A DNA stretch of 52,240 nucleotides from NCBI GenBank assembly GCA_937959115.1, contig CALGAW010000034.1, positions 1-52,240 of the forward strand. Reading direction: 5' to 3'. Positions 8,831 to 16,700 of the stretch are shown piece after piece. Numbering within the stretch: the stretch's first letter is position 1; the number at the start of each line of letters is the position of its first letter. This DNA comes from an uncultured Saprospiraceae bacterium. Its GTDB lineage: Bacteria; Bacteroidota; Bacteroidia; Chitinophagales; Saprospiraceae. The position numbers were made by a program, and so were the translations under genes. Under the pieces are notes generated by a model that worked only from the letters and a program-made list of their open reading frames with translations, had not been told where the DNA came from and ran no database searches.

Positions 8831-10249
8831 ATGAAAGAAAGAAAAATTATAAAAATATTAACTAACCTTAACTTAAAGGAAAGGAAATCATTTCTTAGAT
8901 ATGTTTCTTCACCCTATTTTAACACGAATCAAAAATTAACAGATTTATTAGTTTATATCTATCAATTTGCACCCAATTTCGATAATGAAAAGTTGACCAT
9001 TGAAAATGCATTTGCACATCTATTCAGGAAAGAAGTATTTAGTGAACGCATTATTACCCGATTGATTTCCAAGCTTTTTAAATTGATCGAGGAGTTTATC
9101 GCTTTGACAAAACATGAAGAAGATAGCTTTAACAAAAAAGTCTATCTACTTGAATACTATTTTGATAATCAGCTGACTCCATTTTTTGATTCCATTCATA
9201 AGAAAATGGAAACTGAAATTGAAGCGACTCCGTTTAGAGATGATCGATACTTTTATAACCAGTTTTTGGCCGAATTTCATTCCATCCGACTAAAAACAAG
9301 AGATGACAGAAGGGATCATCCGATTAAGTTCGATAAAATGATTCTGGCATTAGATATCCAGTACTGGATTCGGAAGTTAAACCTATTAGGTACAAAATTG
9401 AATCATCAAACCATTGTTGATCATCCAGAGTTTGACAACTCAGAAACTAAATATGTACTTAAATATCTTGAGAAACATCCGCTTCAAAAGATCCCAGCTA
9501 TCAAAGTTTGTTATAGTGCGTTGGAATTATTAAATGATCCAAAAATACTTGATTCTTATTTAAGCTTAAAGAAAAACTTATCTCAGTACCACACAACATT
9601 TCCGATTAATTTGATTCAGCATTTTTATACCATTTTGATTAATAATGTACCTAACTATTATCCAAGAGGGACAAAAAGAATGGAAGAATACTTTAATTTG
9701 TTTTCTGAGCAAATAGAGCAAGGATATATCTATACGAATGGATATATTCTTCCTCAAGTACTCAAAAATGTGATGACAGTTTCCCTGCGATTAAAAAAAT
9801 ATACTTGGGCTGAATCCTTTTTGGAAAACAATCGAGAATATATTTATTCAAATGAAGTATACTCATGGAATTTATCTGCGTTGTTGTACGAAAAAGGGGA
9901 CTATGAAAAAGCACTTGATCTTCTTACAGAAACAAAGTATGATGATATTTTTTACTTGTTTACAACTAAACGACTTTTAATTAAAATTTACTACCGATTA
10001 GGCTATGAAGAGTTGTTGCACTCTTTTATCAATACATTCAGAGTTTTTATTTCAAGAAAAAAATTGGCAGCAGGAAAAAAAGAAGAAAATCAACAGTTTT
10101 TAAATTACGCACTTAAACTCATTAAACTTAAAGGGCACCAACAAAAAGAACTCAAGCAACTCCTTTCTAGAATAGAAGAAGCCCAACATCTGGCTGAAAA
10201 ATATTGGCTCATAGAAGAAGTTAAACATAAGCTTGGGGAAGCTAATTGA
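8831..10249 (+). CDS. Large helical cytoplasmic protein (paralogue of 38098-39564), unknown function
   Basis: 472 residues, no signal peptide, no membrane span, rich in Lys, Leu, Tyr and Phe, and predicted almost wholly helical. The opening shares a pattern with the 488-residue protein at 38098: K-x-x-x-I/V-x-x-L, then L-x-x-P-x-F/Y-N-x-N-Q-x-L/V-I-x-L and I-Y-x-F-x-x-x-F/Y-D-N. Later parts carry TPR-like helical pairs (A-L-D-L-L-x-x-T near 345-355). A possible role is a scaffold or regulatory solenoid (inference). It is divergent from the secreted Fn3-like gene at 7790-8602 across a 228-base AT-rich gap in which I see no clear consensus promoter. Confidence 0.8.
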   Translation: MKERKIIKILTNLNLKERKSFLRYVSSPYFNTNQKLTDLLVYIYQFAPNFDNEKLTIENAFAHLFRKEVFSERIITRLISKLFKLIEEFIALTKHEEDSFNKKVYLLEYYFDNQLTPFFDSIHKKMETEIEATPFRDDRYFYNQFLAEFHSIRLKTRDDRRDHPIKFDKMILALDIQYWIRKLNLLGTKLNHQTIVDHPEFDNSETKYVLKYLEKHPLQKIPAIKVCYSALELLNDPKILDSYLSLKKNLSQYHTTFPINLIQHFYTILINNVPNYYPRGTKRMEEYFNLFSEQIEQGYIYTNGYILPQVLKNVMTVSLRLKKYTWAESFLENNREYIYSNEVYSWNLSALLYEKGDYEKALDLLTETKYDDIFYLFTTKRLLIKIYYRLGYEELLHSFINTFRVFISRKKLAAGKKEENQQFLNYALKLIKLKGHQQKELKQLLSRIEEAQHLAEKYWLIEEVKHKLGEAN

Positions 10250-10332
10250 CTTTCGTAATGAACAATTTTGTCAATACAGAATTACAAGTCAAGTTATCAT
10301 TTATTCTTTCTTCTTGTTGACTCGTAGAGTTG

Positions 10333-11145
10333 TTATTTGATTTGTAAATGAATATGATCGTCATGCCGCACAGCATGGCACCCTTGAAACCGAACCTTCC
10401 CGCCAGCCACACCCCACCGATTTGCCAAATGAGGCTCCAGAAACACCTTGCCAATCTTTGTCTCAGCCGTAATGTGTTTAACGAGCCGACCCGTCCGCCA
10501 ACCATCTACAACCACAGATTCGCCTCTACTGCGAAATGCCAATCGCCTAGTAATATCATAAAACCACCTCCCCGCTCCCAAGCATTTTGCAGTCTGATCA
10601 ACCTCGCTAGCTCTAGGCAACGCACAATCTCCATAGCCAGTAAGCGTGGCAGCACCGCTTGGGATAATCAGATCCGTCCCTTTCTTCTTGTATACAAAAG
10701 CTAAGTCAAGCTTTCTGCCATCATCATGGCTCAAATGGGGCAGCAGTGGAAACCCATCCCAAAACGGAAAATTTGCATCTAAATACACGATGGGGACGTC
10801 TGGTATTTCATTTTCGAAAGCTTCCTGAATCCTATTAACCGATGTGCGTAAAGCAGGAGTTACATAATGCCGATTGAGCAAGCAAGTTATCCAGGTATGT
10901 GGTCTAAGATCGCCTGATTTTTGAATCGGTAATGCCACTCTTCCAAACAAGGGCGCCAACATGGGAACAACAATAAAGGTACATGCAAGATAAATGACTA
11001 AAAACAACCCAATCCAATTTCCCCTAGAGGACATATGATTATAAAAAGACAAACAAATCAGATAAATAAACCCACCCACCTGTGTCAACAAGGTCAATAG
11101 GAGAAAAACAATCAAATGTCCCAGTAGTTTAATGATTCGTCTCAA
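10333..11145 (-). CDS. Membrane-anchored LAS-family (MepA/M15-like) peptidase candidate
   Basis: 270 residues. The frame begins with TTG at 11145, since a stop lies six codons upstream and no ATG comes before the first helix. Two hydrophobic helices (about 7-33 and 43-68) suggest an inner-membrane anchor with the rest outside the cytoplasm. In the C-terminal part, S-H-D-D-G-R-K-L-D gives H-x(6)-D and the end has R-H-D-D-H-I-H. These match the zinc-binding layout of LAS peptidases such as the murein endopeptidase MepA (S-H-x-x-G-x-x-x-D and H-x-D-H-x-H). It may cut peptidoglycan cross-links. I identify it by motif only. GC looks higher than in its neighbours. It converges with the helical-protein gene. 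Confidence 0.65.
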   Translation of the reverse strand: MRRIIKLLGHLIVFLLLTLLTQVGGFIYLICLSFYNHMSSRGNWIGLFLVIYLACTFIVVPMLAPLFGRVALPIQKSGDLRPHTWITCLLNRHYVTPALRTSVNRIQEAFENEIPDVPIVYLDANFPFWDGFPLLPHLSHDDGRKLDLAFVYKKKGTDLIIPSGAATLTGYGDCALPRASEVDQTAKCLGAGRWFYDITRRLAFRSRGESVVVDGWRTGRLVKHITAETKIGKVFLEPHLANRWGVAGGKVRFQGCHAVRHDDHIHLQIK

Positions 11146-11384
11146 TAGATTTATCTTGTTTTAAGAGTCATTATGAATGATTAGTAAGTTCTTAACAGAA
11201 GTTTGAATCTTTTAATTTACAATTGTAGAGAGAACCATATAGTGAATTTTTCTAATCAAACGTCATCTTGTTTTGCCTTTTTAAACTCAACGATTTTGCT
11301 CAAAATAGATAGAAAAAAATTAAATCACGGCATTAAAAATTAATAATTATCCATTAATAATTAACATAAAGCTATCTTCGTTGC

Positions 11385-11972
11385 ATGAAATTGATTGTTC
11401 TTTCATATCCAGATCTCCTAGAAAACGAAGCACGAAATGTGACAAACATGATGGAGGCGGGGCTAGATTGTTTTCACGTTAGAAAACCAACTTGGAATAA
11501 AGAACAAGTAAAAGCCTTTTTGGAGGAGATACCTCAGTCGTTCCATTCTAAAATAGTGATCCATAGTCAGCACGAATTAGCCAAGCAATATGACTTGAAA
11601 GGAATTCATTGGACCACTCGTCATCGGCAAGATCCGAATACAGCACAAGGAGTGCAGCCCGTTTCTACTTCCTTTCATGAAATTGATGAGTTAGTCGTGA
11701 CAAAAAGGTCTTATGAGTATTGTTTTTTAAGTCCGATATACAATAGTATTTCAAAGACAAATTATCCCTCAAAATTTAGCAAAAAAGTTCTACAATCTGT
11801 GCTTTTACAAGTACCTTTACAGGTGGTCGCTCTAGGAGGAATAACCCCAGATAAAATAGAGGAATGCAAGCAATTAGGTTTTGATGGAGTTGCGTCCTTA
11901 GGAGCCATTTGGCAATCAAGTAATCCCCTAGAAAAATTTTATCAATTTCAGCGTATAGTTAAATTACAATAA
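11385..11972 (+). CDS. Thiamine-phosphate synthase / TenI-like TIM-barrel protein
   Basis: 195 residues, near the usual 200-210. Family marks are F-H-V-R-K-P near 30 (substrate-binding Arg/Lys strand), G-I-H-W-T-T near 73, F-L-S-P-I-Y-N-S-I-S-K-T near 115, and V-V-A-L-G-G-I-T with a final G-x-A-S-L-G-A-I-W phosphate-binding end. ThiE joins HMP-diphosphate and THZ-phosphate to thiamine phosphate; TenI relatives isomerise the thiazole. Loss of the usual H-L-G-Q-x-D loop leaves the exact role open. No other thi genes are nearby. The downstream FAD monooxygenase follows after 34 bases, so both may be co-transcribed. Confidence 0.8.
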   Translation: MKLIVLSYPDLLENEARNVTNMMEAGLDCFHVRKPTWNKEQVKAFLEEIPQSFHSKIVIHSQHELAKQYDLKGIHWTTRHRQDPNTAQGVQPVSTSFHEIDELVVTKRSYEYCFLSPIYNSISKTNYPSKFSKKVLQSVLLQVPLQVVALGGITPDKIEECKQLGFDGVASLGAIWQSSNPLEKFYQFQRIVKLQ

Positions 11973-12006
11973 AAGTCAGATTACGATCAATTATCAATTA
12001 ATTTCC

Positions 12007-13158
12007 ATGATTAATCCGAACCAAAAAATAGATATCATAGGAGCTGGAATTGGAGGGCTAACCCTTGCCATCGCACTCAAAAAGAAAGGCTTTGCAATTA
12101 ATGTGTTTGAACAGGCAAATGAATTGAAAGCTGTTGGCGCTGGGATTGTCCTAGCAAATAACGCAATGCAGGTTTACGAGAAACTGGGAATGAGAAACGT
12201 CTTAGAACAACATGGGAATGTAGTGAAAGAGTTTTACCTAGCAACACCAGATCTAAAGCCAATGGCTGGAGCATCACTTCAACAGTTCGAGGATAAATAT
12301 GGGGTGAAAAACATTGCAATTCACCGCGGCACTCTTCAAAAGGAATTGGAAAAACACTTAACAAGTGAACAGCTGCATACAGGCTACCTTCTTGAGCAGA
12401 TTACTAGGGGAGAAGATGATTATCAACTACAGTTTGCAAACAACAAAACAGTACATTCCACTTTGATCATTGGAGCCGACGGGATTCATTCCAAAGCAAG
12501 ACAAGCGATTTTTCCAGAAAGTGAAATTAGAAACACCAACCAAATTTGCTGGCGTGGAGTCGCAGAATATCAATTGCCAGATGCCTATCAGCATCAGCTA
12601 ATCGAAGCTTGGGGAAAGGGAGAGCGGTTTGGCTTTGTAAAGATTGCCTCAAATACTGTTTACTGGTTTGCAGTGAAATCATTTAAACCAGGAAAAGCAG
12701 AATTAGGATCAGAGCAACTAACAGACTATTTTAATTATTTTAACCCAATGGTCAACGAAATCATTGAAGCCACTCCAGTCAATCAAATACATGCAGCACC
12801 ATTAACTGATCTTAAGCCAATGAAAGAGTGGCACAAGGGAGGGATTTGCTTGATTGGCGATGCTGCACATGCAATGACACCCAATATGGGACAAGGTGCT
12901 GGTCAATCAATTGAAGATGCGCATATCCTTTCGCAATGTTTGGGGCTATTCAATCCACATGAAGCTTTCGAGCGTTATCAGGATTTGCGATTAAAGAAGG
13001 TAACACAAATCATCAATCGAAGCTGGCAAATTGGAAAGATTGCGCACCTCTCAAACCCAGTTGCGGTGTTCCTACGAAACCAATTGCTTAAACTCACTCC
13101 TGATTCAGTGAATACCAAGCAGACTGAAATGATCTTCGAACTAGCTAAAGTGAGATAG
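12007..13158 (+). CDS. FAD-dependent aromatic-ring monooxygenase (salicylate-hydroxylase/UbiH-like)
   Basis: 383 residues. The Rossmann motif G-A-G-I-G-G-L-T lies near residue 11 and the acidic end of strand 2 is F-E-Q. The D-G motif G-A-D-G-I-H-S-K-A-R is near 156, and the second FAD motif G-D-A-A-H-A-M-T-P-N-M-G-Q-G-A near 284. This is the full signature of single-component flavoprotein hydroxylases using NAD(P)H and O2. The substrate is unknown; relatives act on aromatic acids, quinone precursors or xenobiotics. The gene follows the ThiE-like gene closely. A link to thiamine chemistry is possible but not shown. Confidence 0.88.
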   Translation: MINPNQKIDIIGAGIGGLTLAIALKKKGFAINVFEQANELKAVGAGIVLANNAMQVYEKLGMRNVLEQHGNVVKEFYLATPDLKPMAGASLQQFEDKYGVKNIAIHRGTLQKELEKHLTSEQLHTGYLLEQITRGEDDYQLQFANNKTVHSTLIIGADGIHSKARQAIFPESEIRNTNQICWRGVAEYQLPDAYQHQLIEAWGKGERFGFVKIASNTVYWFAVKSFKPGKAELGSEQLTDYFNYFNPMVNEIIEATPVNQIHAAPLTDLKPMKEWHKGGICLIGDAAHAMTPNMGQGAGQSIEDAHILSQCLGLFNPHEAFERYQDLRLKKVTQIINRSWQIGKIAHLSNPVAVFLRNQLLKLTPDSVNTKQTEMIFELAKVR

Positions 13159-13255
13159 GGTTTTTAATGATCAACTAGGAACGCATTCTGATAGTGATGG
13201 CTTGATATCCCTAAAGCTGATTTGGGTTAATCTGTTATAATTTGAAGATAATTAA

Positions 13256-13522
13256 TTAACGCATTGCCTTTGTAATCAACTCCTCAAGCTCTTCCCATTG
13301 TAAAACGCCGTCATTATTTTTATCTAGGGTATGAATAATCTTTGTAGCGGCTAAGCTTCGAATAAATCCACCGATACCTGCCTCTTTTAGAAGTGCTGTC
13401 AGCTCAATCCGATTCAGTCCTTTGTCATTATCCTTGTCAAAGAAGTTAAACGCATCTTGTGGCGTATCAAATCTACGGATAATCATTATTTTGATTTTAT
13501 CCATTAGGTCCTGCTCTGTCAT
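13256..13522 (-). CDS. Small two-EF-hand calcium-binding protein
   Basis: 88 residues without signal peptide. Two EF-hand loops are clear: D-K-D-N-D-K-G-L-N-R-I-E (about 29-40) and D-K-N-N-D-G-V-L-Q-W-E-E (about 67-78), with acidic ligands at positions 1, 3, 5 and 12. The pair would fold as a calmodulin-like half, binding Ca2+ in the cytoplasm. The first loop has Lys at position 6 instead of Gly, which may weaken binding. It stands alone before the giant surface-protein gene; a regulatory link is unproven. Confidence 0.82.
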   Translation of the reverse strand: MTEQDLMDKIKIMIIRRFDTPQDAFNFFDKDNDKGLNRIELTALLKEAGIGGFIRSLAATKIIHTLDKNNDGVLQWEELEELITKAMR

Positions 13523-13725
13523 TGGTCTTGCTGTTTTCGGTGAAAAATATCGGCAAAGTTAACCAATTCTTGTTAAAAGGGAAAGGAAGATTCTTGTAAG
13601 GGCACTGCGCTTACAGCGTGTTTCAAAAAAGCTTGAAATATTAGTAAGCTAATAATTGGCAAATTGCATTCGATTGAAGCATTGGTTAATGTGTCTTTCT
13701 TTCTAGAACGATAATATCCCCAATT

Positions 13726-16700
13726 TTAGTTCTTAGGCACTCGTGATGTCACACCATTGTTTCTATGCCACAAGATTCGGTCTCCTCCATTCACATCTCC
13801 ATTCATGTTATAATCACCAAGGATATATTTATCGAAAAACCCATTGTCATTTGTCCATAGAATTTTGTCGGATCCATTGATGTCATAACTTGGAAAGTCT
13901 GATTGATCGCCATCTCCAGCATACATTCCCCATACGCCAGGTTCTAACTCCTTGCATCCAAATCCATTGACACCAGTATAAGAGTCCTGAGTCGTGAAAT
14001 CGTACTCCAAGGTTCTATCTATTACCACTACAGGATTGGGCGTCATGATGCCCATGTGATTCCGGTGCTCAATAACAACATAATAGGGTTGCGCATCTTC
14101 TAGTGTAAAGTTACACTCGTCAATGAAAACAACCTCGCCGTCATCCAATAATATAGCAGCAGCTTGGAATACAGTAGTAGAGGCGCTTTGATCAGTTCTA
14201 AAGGATACGATTACCCAGTCCACTACATTGTTGCCGTAAACATCTACATAATAGTCGTAATTCGAATTTGTCCAGCCTGCACCCTCCGTCCCAAGGTAAT
14301 TCCAAGGTGCTTTGTAGTAAGGTTGTCCAGAAGGAGTTGGCTGTACACCTAGCCCAATGTTTAATGGGGTTTGTCCAGGAAGCAATCCACGATGTAAAGA
14401 ACTCCCTTGTTTTAAACCAAGGAAGGTGTTCATAGAATCTCCCACTACATTATAGGGTCCTTCCATGAATACTGACAACTTGACATTCACACAACGGTTT
14501 TTCTGAGTTACAAAGTAGATTGTGGCTTCAGAGCAATCACTGCTTCCGTCACAGACTTCATATGTACATTTGTCAGGACCAATATAGCCTGGATTAGGTG
14601 TATATACATAGTCTCCATTTGGCATTAATGTAAACGTACCATTCGTTGGTGAAAACAATACTGCAGTAGTAGAAGTCAATGGATCATTGTCTAAGTCGAC
14701 ATCATTTAATATTACATTACCTTTTACAGAAGAGTCCGCAATACTTACGGCAAGATCATCCGCTGCAAAGGGTGGTGAATTCGTAGATCCATCTCTCCTA
14801 GGAGGAAGTATTTCAATAAATACTGTAGCCCTGTTACACTGGTTAGGCGTTCCAAAATCACATACCTCATATTCAAAAGAGTCACTCCCTACATAGTCAG
14901 TATTCGGATAATAGGTGTATGAACCATCTGGAACCATCACAACAAAACCAAAATCTGGTTGCTGCATAACGGTAGACGTCAGACTATCATTTTCTATATC
15001 ATGGTCATTCGAAAAGACAACACCACTAACTGGAGAGTTGAAATAAGTGACCAGGTCATCGTCGCTTGATATCGGAGCAGCGTTTACTGCTGTTTGTCCT
15101 TCAGGGAGAACATTAATGTTTACTTTGGCGATTGAACAAATAGGGCCTGGCTCACCATCATCACATACCTCATATTCAAAATAGTCAGTACCAGTGAAAT
15201 TCGTCGTAGGGGTATAATCATACGTGCCATCTGGGGCAAGAGTGACCGTTCCAGAAGTCGGGTTGGTTACAAGTACGGGGTTTACCGTTAAATTATTCCC
15301 ATCAATATCAAAGTCATTCGTTAATACTTGACCCGTCAATGGTATATTAATCAACGTAGCATTGTCATCATTAATAGCGATCGGCCCATAGTTAAAAGGG
15401 AAGACAACGATATAGACAGTGGCATCAACACAAGTTTGTACGGCATCACATACGGTATATACAAATTGATCAGAACCTGAATATCCAGCATTTGGTGAAT
15501 AAACATATCCACCTGTTGAATCAATTGTTACGGTTCCATTTGCAGGACCTACCTTCGGGGCTGTTGCATAAATCACAAAGGAGAATTCAGGATCAAAATC
15601 ATTATAATCCATTCTACCATTGACAGGTTGATCAACGTAAGTGACAATCGCATCATCATCTGCTCTTGGTGGTAAATTGTTTGGTTGTAATCCAAAGAAT
15701 CCTTTCGTTACCTCTAAGAATACTGTTCCAATATCACAGGTGTTATTGTCATCACAGATTTGATATTTAAACTCATCAAACCCTTTAAAACTAATATTGG
15801 GAACATACACAAATGAACCATCAGCGGAGAGCTGTAACGACCCAAAAGCAGGGTTTTGTGTAGGATTTGTATTAATCGTTATTAAATCAGCATCAGCATC
15901 AAAGTCATTTAGTAACACATTCCCATTAATTGGAGCACTTTCTGAAGTCGTATAATGATTGTCTAATGCATTTGGTGCAAAATTTAATCCATTTCCAGTG
16001 ATAATATTAATCACAACGGCTACTGTATCACATAAGCCAGATGGATCACATACCTCGTACTTAAATTGATCCATTCCTGAAAAAGAGGTGTTTGGAGTAT
16101 AACTAAAGCTGCCATCTGTATTAAGCGCACCTTGTCCAAAATCTGGATCATCTACTAAGGTGATTGTCATAGTCAATGTATCACCTTCAGGATCCAAATC
16201 ATTCATCAATAGATTTCCCATTAATGTTCCATTGGATAAAATTGAATAGTAATCTTGACCAGCAGTTGGAGAATCATCAATCACTGGGCGGTTTTCAACT
16301 ACCTCTATATAAACCTTAGACTCATCACAACCACTTATGTTATCACATATTTCATAAGCGAAGGAATCTACACCAATAAATCCAATCGTTGGGCTATAAC
16401 GAACAATACCGTTACTCAGCATTGTCACAGTGCCATTCGATGGAGGTGTTATAGGGCTAGATACTAGCGTTAAAGCATCTAAATCTATATCTATATCATT
16501 CGAAATTACATTGATGTCTATTAGTTTTCCAGAAAGTGTTGTTGAGTAATCAGGAATTGCAATAGGAGCATTGTTGTTAAATGGATATACATCAATCTCC
16601 ACCTTTCCCGTCCCTGCGTTACCAGCGATATCTGTAATTTGATAAACAAAGGAATCTGGTCCTTGGTACCCACCATTAGGGACATATTCAAACAATCCAT

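Noticed and set aside
10242-10505. 87-codon minus-strand frame
   Set aside because: It overlaps the LAS-peptidase candidate in another frame; the latter has clear motifs.
11373-11380. TATCTTCG as promoter of the ThiE-like gene
   Set aside because: It is one mismatch from consensus but only five bases from the ATG and lacks a TTG at the right distance.
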